Origin: JAAYJT01 sp037446395
Lineage (GTDB): Bacteria; Bacteroidota; Bacteroidia; Bacteroidales; JAAYJT01
DNA length: 64,000 nucleotides
Assembly (NCBI GenBank): GCA_037446395.1
Contig: JBBIIP010000011.1
Coordinates: 19,501-83,500, forward strand
Direction of reading: 5' to 3'
The notes below the pieces were generated by a model, which saw nothing but the letters and a program-made list of their open reading frames with translations, was not told the DNA's origin and made no database searches. Every line of letters begins with the position of its first letter. The stretch's first letter is position 1. The translations under genes were made by a program, and so were the position numbers. Shown piece by piece: positions 8,728 to 17,466 of this stretch.

Positions 8728-9070
8728 TGCTGGTGAATTTAAGTTAATAATCTCGATTATGATCTTTTAGATTCTTTATGGGAAACCAGAGTACAAAATA
8801 ACAAACATTTTGCGTCAATTGATTTTAAAAGTGAATAAAATTTATGCTCTTTTTATTAGCTTTCCTGCCTCTGAGCCCTAAACCTGATTCTTGCTCATGG
8901 TTATATTATTCTTTAATGTGTCATTCATAAATATCATTTAGGCAACTCTTTGGTTTGGCCTGGATCAAAATGCATTGGCATTATTACCGTTTTGGGTATA
9001 TGAGATGAAACCAGTTTATTTGTTTTCGGGCATTTGTCCTTACTTTCGTTGTCGAATTTTTTCTTAAACC
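8728..9070. other. Intergenic region between divergent genes
   Basis: These 343 AT-rich bases separate the divergent T9SS cargo gene and the ABC ATPase gene. I see a plausible plus-strand promoter at 9019-9048 and nothing else that I can support. A rough TTATTTTG on the minus strand near 8800 could serve the secreted protein. Confidence 0.5.
9019..9048 (+). promoter_or_regulatory. Promoter for the ABC ATPase gene
   Basis: TTTG at 9019-9022 and TACTTTCG at 9041-9048 (one base off TAnnTTTG) are separated by 18 bases. The ATG follows at 9071. Confidence 0.45.
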
Positions 9071-10798
9071 ATGCAGCCCTACCCTTTGCTCGAAATTAAA
9101 AATCTTGGTATTGATTTTATAACCAATGCAGGAAGGGTTCGTGCTGTTGACCAATTAAACCTGGTCCTACAAAAAGGGCAAACGCTAGGAATTGTTGGTG
9201 AGTCAGGATCGGGCAAGTCGGTTACAGCACTTTCGGTAATGCGTTTATTGAACTTTGCCGCATCAACTCCCACTGGTGAAATATGGTTTTCTGAGAATGG
9301 TTCTGATAAGATAAATTTACTGACTACCTCAGACCAGGCGATGCAAAATATTCGTGGAAACCGTATCGGCATTATTTTTCAGGAGCCAATGACATCGCTG
9401 AATCCGGTGCAGAAATGCGGATGGCAAGTGTGCGAAAGCATGATGTTTCATCACAAGGTCTCTTATTCAGAGGCCAGGCTTCAAGCGCTCGCGCTTTTCA
9501 ACGAGGTGTTACTGCCAAGGCCCGATATTGTTTTTAAAAGCTACCCGCATCAGCTTTCGGGCGGCCAAAAGCAACGGGTAATGATTGCCATGGCGGTGGC
9601 TTGCAATCCGGCTTTGCTTATCGCCGATGAACCCACAACCGCATTGGATGCTACTGTGCAAAAAAGCATCCTCGCCTTGATGAAGAGGTTGCAGCAGAAA
9701 TATCAAATGGCCATGCTGTTTATCAGCCACGACCTGGGGGTGGTTGCCCAGGTAGCCGAAATGGTGGCCGTGCTTTATCAGGGAAGGGTGGTCGAATATG
9801 GGCCGACTGATCAAGTATTTCATCACCCCGAACATCCCTACACCAAGGGGCTCATTGCATGCAGGCCGGGTTTGACGGGTCACCCGACGCGATTGCCGGT
9901 GGTGGCAGACTTTATTGAAAAAAATATTGGCGAAAAGCCGAAGGAGTTTGTTTATACATCCTCAGAACAACGGGGGGAGTTACATAAGCATATCTATGAC
10001 AAAGATGCGCTGATAAAAGTTAAAAACCTGAGTGTGCATTTTGCCGAAAGCGGTTCGTGGTTCAGGAAGGGAAAAACATATCTGAAGGCTGTTGATGCAG
10101 TGAGTTTTGATGTTTATCAAGGCGAAACCCTGGGCCTGGTCGGCGAGTCGGGTTCCGGAAAAACAACACTTGGCATGGCAATGCTCAGGTTGGTTAAACC
10201 CAATCACGGACAGATCGTTTACGATGGTAATGATTTGCAAAGGTTGCGCGAACGCGACCTGCGCCTTTTAAGGCGCAATATGCAAATCATCTTTCAGGAT
10301 CCCTATTCTTCACTAAATCCCCGCATAACAATTGGCTGCGCTATTGCTGAGCCCATGTATGTGCATGGGTTGTATGGTTCAGATAAACTACGCAAACAAA
10401 AAGCGATGGAACTGCTCGAACGGGTAGGCCTGCAGGCAGCGCACCATCACCGCTATCCCCATGAGTTTTCGGGAGGCCAGCGGCAACGTGTATGCATTGC
10501 CCGTGCTCTTGCATTGAATCCAAGGTTTATTATTTGCGATGAATCCGTTTCGTCACTCGATGTCTCTATTCAGGCTCAGGTGCTAAATTTGCTTAACGAT
10601 CTTAAGAAAGAATTCGGAATCACATTTGTTTTTATTTCCCACGATTTGTCGGTAGTCAGGTATATGTCGGATCGAATCATGGTGATGAAAAACGGAAAAA
10701 TTGTCGAAATCGGCGAAACCGATTCGGTTATATCAAATCCGCAAAACGATTATACCAGGCTGCTGATTGATGCAATTCCAAAGGTGTTGTCAATCTAA
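9071..10798 (+). CDS. Oligopeptide-type ABC transporter, two fused ATPase domains
   Basis: This 575-residue protein is a tandem fusion of two ABC ATPases of the DppD/DppF (OppD/OppF, YejF-like) type, which energise uptake of peptides, nickel or similar ligands. The first domain has Walker A GESGSGKS at 43-50, signature LSGGQKQR and Walker B LLIADEP. The second has GESGSGKTT near residue 360, signature FSGGQRQR and Walker B FIICDES. The short region after the first domain, containing HPYTKGLIACRP, matches the oligopeptide ATPase C-terminal motif. No permease or substrate-binding protein gene lies next to it, so its partners must be encoded elsewhere. Confidence 0.93.
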   Translation: MQPYPLLEIKNLGIDFITNAGRVRAVDQLNLVLQKGQTLGIVGESGSGKSVTALSVMRLLNFAASTPTGEIWFSENGSDKINLLTTSDQAMQNIRGNRIGIIFQEPMTSLNPVQKCGWQVCESMMFHHKVSYSEARLQALALFNEVLLPRPDIVFKSYPHQLSGGQKQRVMIAMAVACNPALLIADEPTTALDATVQKSILALMKRLQQKYQMAMLFISHDLGVVAQVAEMVAVLYQGRVVEYGPTDQVFHHPEHPYTKGLIACRPGLTGHPTRLPVVADFIEKNIGEKPKEFVYTSSEQRGELHKHIYDKDALIKVKNLSVHFAESGSWFRKGKTYLKAVDAVSFDVYQGETLGLVGESGSGKTTLGMAMLRLVKPNHGQIVYDGNDLQRLRERDLRLLRRNMQIIFQDPYSSLNPRITIGCAIAEPMYVHGLYGSDKLRKQKAMELLERVGLQAAHHHRYPHEFSGGQRQRVCIARALALNPRFIICDESVSSLDVSIQAQVLNLLNDLKKEFGITFVFISHDLSVVRYMSDRIMVMKNGKIVEIGETDSVISNPQNDYTRLLIDAIPKVLSI

Positions 10799-10968
10799 AA
10801 TATCATTATTCAAGCTTTACATTACATTCATGGCAGCAATGCAGCTGGTTACACTTCGGATAAAACAGAATTGGCCTTGCAGTCAGGGATTTACAGTTTC
10901 AAAGCAAAAAATATATTTTAAATTGCCGAAATATCCTTTTATTTATTCATTTTTCATCAAAAAATGCC

Positions 10969-10976
10969 TATATTTG
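10969..10976 (+). promoter_or_regulatory. -7 box upstream of lamin-tail protein gene
   Basis: TATATTTG fits TAnnTTTG exactly and lies 35 bases before the ATG at 11012. Confidence 0.5.
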
Positions 10977-11011
10977 TAGTGTTATAAATTAACTAAGAAA
11001 AAATTGAAAAC

Positions 11012-11851
11012 ATGAAACCAAAATTACAACTCACCTTATTTGCCATATTTGTATTCCTTATTTCTATGTCGCTAAATGCCCAGATCAAAATCACCGAAGC
11101 AATGGCAAGCAGCGGAACCGGTGGCACGAACGATTGGATTGAGCTTACGAATTATGGCACAACCGCAGTAGATATTACCGGTTGGAAGATGGACGATAAC
11201 AGCTATTCATTTGCTGTTTCGGTCGCGCTTTCCGGCGTTACCAGCATACCGGCAGGTAAAAGTGTTATTTTCCTCGAACACGATACTCCTTTAACAGCAA
11301 TTCCCGAATTCAAGACATTTTGGGGTTCGAGCCTCGATAATGTTGCAGTCGGTTCGTATCCAAGCTCTGGGATGGGTGTCGGACTTTCATCATCAGGCGA
11401 TGGGGTAGTGATTTATAATGCCGCAGGCACTGAAATAAACAGAGTGAGTTTCGGCGCTTCCATAACTGGTAGCTCGTTTTACTGGAGCTACAGAACCGAT
11501 GGCACCGTGGTCGCTACTGCTGCTACCAGTACTGTGGGTACAATAAATGGCACCATTGCAAATCAGGTTACCATCCTCTCGGCAAACGCCCTTGCCAATG
11601 TTGGCTCGCCGGGTACTGCAATCGTTGCAGCCATTGGTACCAATATAAACGACCCCGACCGCAAAAGTTGGACATTTTTCGATAACAGGATAAAATTCAA
11701 TGTGTTGCCAACTTCGCAAATTGAAATTTATTCAATTACCGGAAGCAGGATTGCAGTTTATAATCCTCAACAGGAAATCAGTTTTGCACTGAAAAGAGGA
11801 CTTTATGTGTTGCGGGTTGACAATAAAGCATCAAAAATTTTGATCGAATAA
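11012..11851 (+). CDS. Small secreted lamin-tail-domain protein with T9SS sorting domain
   Basis: This 279-residue protein begins with a signal peptide (MKPKLQLTLFAIFVFLISMS, ending near LNAQ). Next comes a lamin-tail domain (about residues 24-145): ITEAMASSG, NDWIELTNYG, ITGWKMDDN and IPAGKSVIFLEHD are its usual strand motifs. The C-terminal 70 residues resemble a short T9SS sorting domain (IEIYSITGSRIAVYN, then LKRGLYVLRVDNK, ending KILIE). It is probably a surface or released protein. The lamin-tail fold is thought to bind nucleic acid or act as an adhesion module in secreted bacterial proteins, but no role is shown here. Confidence 0.78.
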   Translation: MKPKLQLTLFAIFVFLISMSLNAQIKITEAMASSGTGGTNDWIELTNYGTTAVDITGWKMDDNSYSFAVSVALSGVTSIPAGKSVIFLEHDTPLTAIPEFKTFWGSSLDNVAVGSYPSSGMGVGLSSSGDGVVIYNAAGTEINRVSFGASITGSSFYWSYRTDGTVVATAATSTVGTINGTIANQVTILSANALANVGSPGTAIVAAIGTNINDPDRKSWTFFDNRIKFNVLPTSQIEIYSITGSRIAVYNPQQEISFALKRGLYVLRVDNKASKILIE

Positions 11852-11878
11852 AACGCCGGTCTTAAGTAAAAATTTGAA

Positions 11879-11936
11879 TACAAAAGGCTGACTCACTGAG
11901 AAGAGGCAGCCTTTTGTATGTGTTTTGTTTTTTAAA
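11879..11936 (+). terminator. Rho-independent terminator after lamin-tail protein gene
   Basis: A perfect 12-bp inverted repeat (TACAAAAGGCTG / CAGCCTTTTGTA) with a 16-base loop is followed by a T-rich tract (TGTGTTTTGTTTTTTA). Confidence 0.85.
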
Positions 11937-12062
11937 TATGGCGGAAACATAGATAAGAAAGCATTAGATGTGCGCAAGTTCAATTAGTAAATGCAACGAT
12001 CAGCGAAACTAATACCAACCTTTGCTCTCCATAAACTGTCATAACCACATAAAGAAAAATAT

Positions 12063-14288
12063 ATGACAAGCAACAAAAAAAAATCAAAAGCAAAAAGCCC
12101 CATCTCTAAAAATACTTTTGTGGCAAGTGTCCTTTCTGTGTTCACGGCCAATCCGCACAGGTCATACAATTTCAGGCAGGTGGCTGGCCAGCTTGGCATC
12201 AGCGATAAAACCGGAAAAGACCATGTGAAAAATATTTTGAATACCCTCGCCCAGAATAAAGAAATTGTGGAGCAAAATCGGGGTAAATATAAACTTTCGC
12301 CCGACAAGCACTTTGAAAACATTCCGCAAAACATTGTTACAGGCAAGGTTGACATGAAACAAACAGGCAAAGCCTATATCATCACACCTGATTTAAATGA
12401 AGATGTTTTTATCGCTGCAAACAATACCGGGCGTGCCCTGCACGGAGATACGGTAAAAGTGCATTTGTTTCCAAAGCGAAAAGACCATAAAACCGAAGGA
12501 CAGATCGTTGAAATTATCACGCGGGCACGTACCCGGTTTGTAGGAACCATTCATATTGGTTCAAAATATTCTTTCGTTGTTTGCGACGATGTCACAATTC
12601 CGGTAGACATCATGGTCCTGAACGAAAATTTAAAGGGCGCTAAAACCGGTCAAAAAGTTGTGGTTAATTTGCTTGAATGGCCCGAGCATGCCAATAACCC
12701 TTTAGGTGAGGTTTCCGAGGTACTTGGGATGCCCGGAAACAACGAGGTGGAAATGAAATCCATCCTGGTAAATAACAACTTCCCACTGGCTTTCCCTAAA
12801 GAAGCAGAGAAAGAAGCCGAACATGTGAAGGAATCAATTGGCGAAGATGAAATTAGAAACCGCCGCGACTTTCGCGAGATATTCACCATTACAATTGATC
12901 CTGATGATGCAAAAGACTTTGACGATGCACTGTCGCTCCGAAAAATCAGCGATGGCGTGTGGGAGGTTGGTGTCCATATTGCTGATGTATCGTATTATGT
13001 AAAACCCGGTTCTGCAATAGACAAGGAAGGATACGAAAGAGGTACATCAATTTATCTGGTTGACAGAACAATTCCGATGCTGCCTTCAAAGCTTTCTGAC
13101 ATGGTGTGCTCGCTGCGCCCGAATGAGGAAAAATTATGTTTTGCTGCCGTTTTCAAAATGGACGAAAGTGCAAATGTTCTGGATCAATGGTTTGGCAAAA
13201 CGGTGATTAAAAGCAACCGTCGTTTTAATTATGAAGAAGTGCAGGCAATGATCGAAGGGGAAGAGGGCGATTTCAAAACCGAACTTCTGGTTTTACACAA
13301 CCTGGCCCAGAAAATGCGTAACGAACGTTTCAAAGGCGGAGCCATTAATTTTCATAGTGTAGAAGTAAAATTCAAACTCGACGAAAACGCGAAACCAATC
13401 AGTACCTACATCAAAGAAAATAAAGAATCGAACTGGCTGATTGAAGAATTTATGCTGCTTGCCAATCGCCGGGTTGCCGAATTGGTTGGTATAAAGAAAG
13501 GCGCCGCTGATCCTAAAACATTCGTTTATCGAATTCACGATGTTCCAAATCCTGATAAACTCTTCCGCTTTAGTGAATTTCTCGGAAAATTGGGCTATAG
13601 TCTCAAAACCGGAACCCGAAAAGGATTGGCGCATTCATTCAATCGGTTGTTTGAGCAAATCGCCGGCAAGGGCGAGGCGAATATGATCGAAACAATTGCC
13701 ATACGCACCATGGCCAAGGCCGAATATTCAACACAAAATATTGGGCATTATGGCCTCGATTTTAAATACTATACCCACTTTACTTCCCCAATCCGCCGCT
13801 ATCCTGATTTGATGGTTCACCGGTTGCTCGAACGTTATCTTGCCGGAAAACCCTCTGTTCATGCCGAAGAGTTTGAACCCTTATGTCAACATTCGAGCGA
13901 AATGGAAAAACGGGCCGAACAGGCAGAACGCGATTCGGTGAAATTCAAACAGGCAGAATTCATGATGGATAAAATCGGACTGGAATTCTTTGGCCTGGTT
14001 TCTGGAGTAAGCAAATGGGGTTTGTTTGTTGAGATAGAAGGCAATAAATGCGAAGGCATGGTATCGCTGAAATATATGAGCGATGATTTTTATTATCTTG
14101 ATGAGGACAACTACCGTGTGGTGGGACAGAGATATGGAAAAGAATATAAGCTTGGCGATCGTGTGAAAATTAAAGTACGCAACGTAGATCTGCAGAAAAA
14201 ACAAATGGACTTTTTGATGGTTGAAAATGGCCTAAAAAACAGTGAAAATAAAATAAACACAAACAGTCGTCAGAAACGCAGGAAGTAA
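12063..14288 (+). CDS. rnr: Ribonuclease R
   Basis: This is a processive 3'-5' exoribonuclease of the RNB family (741 residues) that degrades structured RNA. An N-terminal winged-helix region (NPHRSYNFRQVAGQLG) is followed by cold-shock-like domains. The RNB catalytic domain carries DPDDAKDFDDAL, the Mg-binding aspartates. A later stretch, HYGLDFKYYTHFTSPIRRY, is the conserved RNase II/R motif. A C-terminal S1 domain (GLVSGVSKWGLFVEI) and a Lys/Arg-rich tail complete the protein. Its last 57 bases overlap the 3' end of the convergent DUF554 gene. Confidence 0.95.
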   Translation: MTSNKKKSKAKSPISKNTFVASVLSVFTANPHRSYNFRQVAGQLGISDKTGKDHVKNILNTLAQNKEIVEQNRGKYKLSPDKHFENIPQNIVTGKVDMKQTGKAYIITPDLNEDVFIAANNTGRALHGDTVKVHLFPKRKDHKTEGQIVEIITRARTRFVGTIHIGSKYSFVVCDDVTIPVDIMVLNENLKGAKTGQKVVVNLLEWPEHANNPLGEVSEVLGMPGNNEVEMKSILVNNNFPLAFPKEAEKEAEHVKESIGEDEIRNRRDFREIFTITIDPDDAKDFDDALSLRKISDGVWEVGVHIADVSYYVKPGSAIDKEGYERGTSIYLVDRTIPMLPSKLSDMVCSLRPNEEKLCFAAVFKMDESANVLDQWFGKTVIKSNRRFNYEEVQAMIEGEEGDFKTELLVLHNLAQKMRNERFKGGAINFHSVEVKFKLDENAKPISTYIKENKESNWLIEEFMLLANRRVAELVGIKKGAADPKTFVYRIHDVPNPDKLFRFSEFLGKLGYSLKTGTRKGLAHSFNRLFEQIAGKGEANMIETIAIRTMAKAEYSTQNIGHYGLDFKYYTHFTSPIRRYPDLMVHRLLERYLAGKPSVHAEEFEPLCQHSSEMEKRAEQAERDSVKFKQAEFMMDKIGLEFFGLVSGVSKWGLFVEIEGNKCEGMVSLKYMSDDFYYLDEDNYRVVGQRYGKEYKLGDRVKIKVRNVDLQKKQMDFLMVENGLKNSENKINTNSRQKRRK

Positions 14289-14915
14289 GTTTAAGACCGG
14301 TATTTTTTTAATTTCCAGGATGTTAATCCCCATGCCAATTAAAAGAATCCCTCCTGTGGCAGTGATTTCGTTGATCAATGGTGTTGAAAGAAATTCGTGT
14401 AAAGAGCCTGCAAAAAGCGTGATGGCTCCCTGGTAAATCAACAACGGAAGGGCCGAAAACAAGACGCCAATACCCATGGCTGCGGCAAGTGCGATTGATG
14501 AGAAACCATCCATGACTGATTTGGCAAGTAAAAGGTCGGCATTGTTATTCATTCCTTCTTCCAAAGAGCCAAGTACGGTCATACTTCCCATGCAGAATAA
14601 TAAAAATGCGGTCACTAATCCATCCGAAAATTTATCGCTGCTGACTTTTAAAATCGTTTTCAATTTCTCTCCTACCCTATTCATCAGGTCATCAAGGTTT
14701 AGAATCTGACCAATGATGGCGCCGGAAACAAGCGATAAAATCAGAATTACCCAGTTGTTTGATTTAAAAGCCATTGAAACGCCAAAAAAAATGGTGGCCA
14801 ATCCAATTGCCTGAAACACAATGGTTGTGATTTTAGAAGGAAGACGATGCTTCAGAATCATCCCTATTATGCTTCCGGCTATAACAGCAGCTACATTAAC
14901 TATGGTTCCAAGCAT
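14232..14915 (-). CDS. DUF554 integral membrane protein
   Basis: This 227-residue hydrophobic protein with about six membrane segments fits the DUF554 (YdfK/YqgA-like) family. Recognisable blocks are MLGTIVNVAAVIAGSIIG at the N-terminus, FLLFCMGSMTVLGSLEEG in the middle and LIYQGAITLFAG. Function is unknown; a transporter role is often guessed. Its start abuts the stop of the MORN-like gene upstream (TAA directly followed by ATG), so the two are one operon. Its 3' end runs 57 bases into rnr on the other strand. Confidence 0.88.
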   Translation of the reverse strand: MLGTIVNVAAVIAGSIIGMILKHRLPSKITTIVFQAIGLATIFFGVSMAFKSNNWVILILSLVSGAIIGQILNLDDLMNRVGEKLKTILKVSSDKFSDGLVTAFLLFCMGSMTVLGSLEEGMNNNADLLLAKSVMDGFSSIALAAAMGIGVLFSALPLLIYQGAITLFAGSLHEFLSTPLINEITATGGILLIGMGINILEIKKIPVLNLLPAFLTTVCVYFIFTVF

Positions 14916-16445
14916 TTACTCTTCTTTGTCAAATTCAGGGGTAATTTTAACACCATCATAACGAATTTCCCGGTTGCTGCTGTAAGTGATCACGAGCAAT
15001 GGTGTTCCGTCTTCATTATATCTTATCCAATCGCTTTCCTTAATTCCGTTTACATAGAATTCTTCATCTTTTTTTCTTCCGTTTTCCCAATAGTAAATAT
15101 GCTTGCCATTGGGATTATCGTTAATAAAATCTCCTTCAAAACTTAACTGACCGTTTTGGTAATATTGCTTCCAGATTCCATTGCGCATCCCCGAACGGTA
15201 ATTTCCTTCAATTCGATGGTATCCGGAATTATATATCCATTTTCCTTCTTCCATATCTTCGAAATACTCACCTTCGGAGATAATATTTCCGATTGAATCA
15301 AATTCAGTAACAAGGCCATCTTTTAATCCATCCCGATAGGATTCTTCTTTCCAAAGGTTGCCGTTTTCATAATATAAAATCCATTTTCCGATTGGTTTCC
15401 CAAGGTTGTCATAGCTTCCTTGTTGTTCTAACCGCCCATTTTCGTAACGAAACAGCCATTCTCCAGTTTTTTTACCATTCTGATACATTCCCTCAGCCCT
15501 GAGTTGGCCGGAAATAAAATATTCTTTCCAAAAACCTTCTTTCAAACCTTCTTCATTTACAATGCCCTCACCGAGAACTTTTCCGGCTGTATATATCAAA
15601 GCCTTTTCTATATTTCCGTTTCTGTCATATTCCCGCCTGATTCCTTCAGGCACATTGTTGCGATAGGTAGTTACTGACTTGATTTTCCCGGTTTCGTAAT
15701 ATTCATTGCTTACTGTAAGTTTAGCTATTTCAGGAACATCTTGTATTTCAACATCTTCAACATACTTTTTAAGTTCCAATAGGTTGCCTTTGCGATCGTA
15801 TGTTTTAAAAAATCCTTCTCTTTTTCCTGCACGGTATGTACCTTCCATCTGAAGGGTTCCATCACTATAGAAAAATTTCCACTTTCCTTGTTTCAATCCG
15901 TTATAATCAGTTCTGTTAATACTTTCACGGTTTATAATGAATCCCCTGCGATACTCTGTTAAAAGAATTATGTTTCCTTGGTTGTCGTATTCAAAGCCAT
16001 TTCCCTGCTCTAAACCGTTTATGAATGGAATGGTTCTTTTTAACGTTCCATCTCGATAAAAATAGGAAGTGGTTCCTTCGCGCTGATCCTGTTGAAAAAA
16101 CTCTTTAATAATTTCGTCTTCGCGATAGGTGGTGCGTATTCCATGTTTCTTTCCCTCCAAATAATTGATTTCAAGCGATATGCTTCCATCGTCATTATAA
16201 AATTTCCATAAGTTGTCGAGTTCGAAGTTTTTTCTGTTTCCTTCTGATTTCAATAAACCGTTTTCATAATATGTTTTCCAATAACCATCAGGCTTTCCAG
16301 AACGCATCGTACCTTCGCTTGCAATTTTTCCGTTGCGGTGATAAAAAATATTGATGCCATCTGGATTGATTGTACCTTGTGCCATAGCACGCAGAGAAAA
16401 AAGCACAATGAAGCTGATTAAAAATATTTTTAAATATCTATTCAT
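14916..16445 (-). CDS. Exported MORN-like (YwqK-type) repeat protein
   Basis: This 509-residue protein has a signal peptide (MNRYLKIFLISFIVLFSLRAMA). Almost all the rest is a tandem array of about 20-25-residue repeats of the form YYENGxLxxEGxYxxGKxxGxW. These match MORN variants labelled YwqK-family antitoxin in databases. No YwqJ-type toxin or other toxin lies nearby, so that label is not justified. The repeats probably fold as a long beta-hairpin rod in the periplasm or on the outer surface. A roughly 0.5 kb AT-rich region precedes it. Confidence 0.8.
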   Translation of the reverse strand: MNRYLKIFLISFIVLFSLRAMAQGTINPDGINIFYHRNGKIASEGTMRSGKPDGYWKTYYENGLLKSEGNRKNFELDNLWKFYNDDGSISLEINYLEGKKHGIRTTYREDEIIKEFFQQDQREGTTSYFYRDGTLKRTIPFINGLEQGNGFEYDNQGNIILLTEYRRGFIINRESINRTDYNGLKQGKWKFFYSDGTLQMEGTYRAGKREGFFKTYDRKGNLLELKKYVEDVEIQDVPEIAKLTVSNEYYETGKIKSVTTYRNNVPEGIRREYDRNGNIEKALIYTAGKVLGEGIVNEEGLKEGFWKEYFISGQLRAEGMYQNGKKTGEWLFRYENGRLEQQGSYDNLGKPIGKWILYYENGNLWKEESYRDGLKDGLVTEFDSIGNIISEGEYFEDMEEGKWIYNSGYHRIEGNYRSGMRNGIWKQYYQNGQLSFEGDFINDNPNGKHIYYWENGRKKDEEFYVNGIKESDWIRYNEDGTPLLVITYSSNREIRYDGVKITPEFDKEE

Positions 16446-17013
16446 TTTTTGGAATCAGATTGCAATGTTAGCCATTAAGCTGATGCTTTCGAAAAGCGAT
16501 TTTTAAATGTATATTGAAAATTATTTTTTAAAAAAATTATGATGATGTGATATGGTTTGTTAATTGTGTTTAAAAAATAATTTACAATTAATAGGAATAC
16601 AGTTTATTAACTTTGTTTTAACATTTATGCAGACAATTTCAATGGCAAAATTAATCAAAATTAGGAAGTTAGTTATTTTGCAGTTGATAACCGGAGCTGA
16701 GTGTGTTCATAAGTTTTCGTCTGAAATAAAATATTTTTTGTTCAATACACTACTCATAAAATTTCAAAAATTCACACAAAATCATATTTTCTATAAAACG
16801 GGGCGTTAGGGCTGTTGATAAATTTAATTATGAATAGTTAATAACATCGCAATCAACAGCTAAAAGCATTTTTTGTTAATAAAATTTAATACATTAATTT
16901 TCAATGATATACTCACAATTAAAAATAACGAGTTTTTAATATTTGACTAATTCACAGACAAATATCAAAATTTGGATGAATATTCACCTAACTTTGCTTT
17001 CAATTACCGGGCT
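16446..17013. other. AT-rich intergenic region with inverted repeat and DnaA-box-like words
   Basis: This 568-bp, very AT-rich gap separates divergent genes. It contains a perfect 9-bp inverted repeat (GCTGTTGAT near 16811, ATCAACAGC near 16853) and several words one or two changes from the DnaA box TGTGGATAA (TGTTGATAA, TGTTAATAA, AGTTGATAA, and TAATTCACA against TTATCCACA). A TAACTTTG box at 16608-16615 has no convincing gene after it; a 60-codon frame at 16630-16812 lacks any recognisable feature. The rpiB promoter box lies at the right end. Confidence 0.45.
16989..16996 (+). promoter_or_regulatory. -7 box deciding the rpiB start
   Basis: TAACTTTG matches TAnnTTTG exactly. It lies 17 bases before ATG 17014 and downstream of an in-frame TTG at 16972, so translation must begin at 17014. 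Confidence 0.55.
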
Positions 17014-17466
17014 ATGCAAATACCTTCAAAAATAATTGCAATAGGTTGCGACCACGCAGGATTTAACTTAAAGCAGAAAATTAAAAACTTATTGCTCGAT
17101 CAGGGTTACATGATTGAGGATTTTGGAACATATTCTGATGAGAGTGTTGACTATCCGGACTTTGCACATGCAGTGGCCAAGGTAGTAAATGATGGAATTT
17201 TTGAAAGAGGTATTCTGATTTGTGGCAGCGGAAATGGCATGAATATCACAGCAAACAAGTATCGTTTTGTTCGTGCGGCTTTATGCTGGAATGGTGAAAT
17301 TGCTTATTTCGCACGTTTACACAATGATGCGAATATGCTCTCCCTTCCTGCCAGGTTTATTGATGAGCAAGTAGCTATCGAAACGGTAAGAGTGTTCCTA
17401 AATACAATTTTTGAAGGAGGAAGACACATCATAAGGGTAGAAAAAATATCAAGGATTTTACAATGA
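17014..17466 (+). CDS. rpiB: Ribose 5-phosphate isomerase B
   Basis: RpiB/LacAB-family isomerases interconvert ribose 5-phosphate and ribulose 5-phosphate in the pentose phosphate pathway. The protein (150 residues) has the N-terminal IAIGCDHAGF motif. The catalytic Cys lies in ILICGSGNGMNI. The late block ARLHNDANMLSLPAR and the terminal FEGGRHIIRVEKI are typical of the family. The start at 17014 is preferred over an upstream in-frame TTG because the promoter box lies between the two and because family members begin just before KIIAIGCDH. It overlaps the next gene by four bases (ATGA). Confidence 0.93.
   Translation: MQIPSKIIAIGCDHAGFNLKQKIKNLLLDQGYMIEDFGTYSDESVDYPDFAHAVAKVVNDGIFERGILICGSGNGMNITANKYRFVRAALCWNGEIAYFARLHNDANMLSLPARFIDEQVAIETVRVFLNTIFEGGRHIIRVEKISRILQ

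Noticed and set aside
14916..16445. Label as a toxin-antitoxin system antitoxin (YwqK)
   Set aside because: The repeats match the class, but the protein is exported and no toxin gene is adjacent.
16630..16812. A 60-codon plus-strand frame after a TAACTTTG box
   Set aside because: Its composition follows the AT-rich DNA (Lys, Ile, Phe, Asn), with no domain and no clear role. It is kept only as a note in the intergenic entry.
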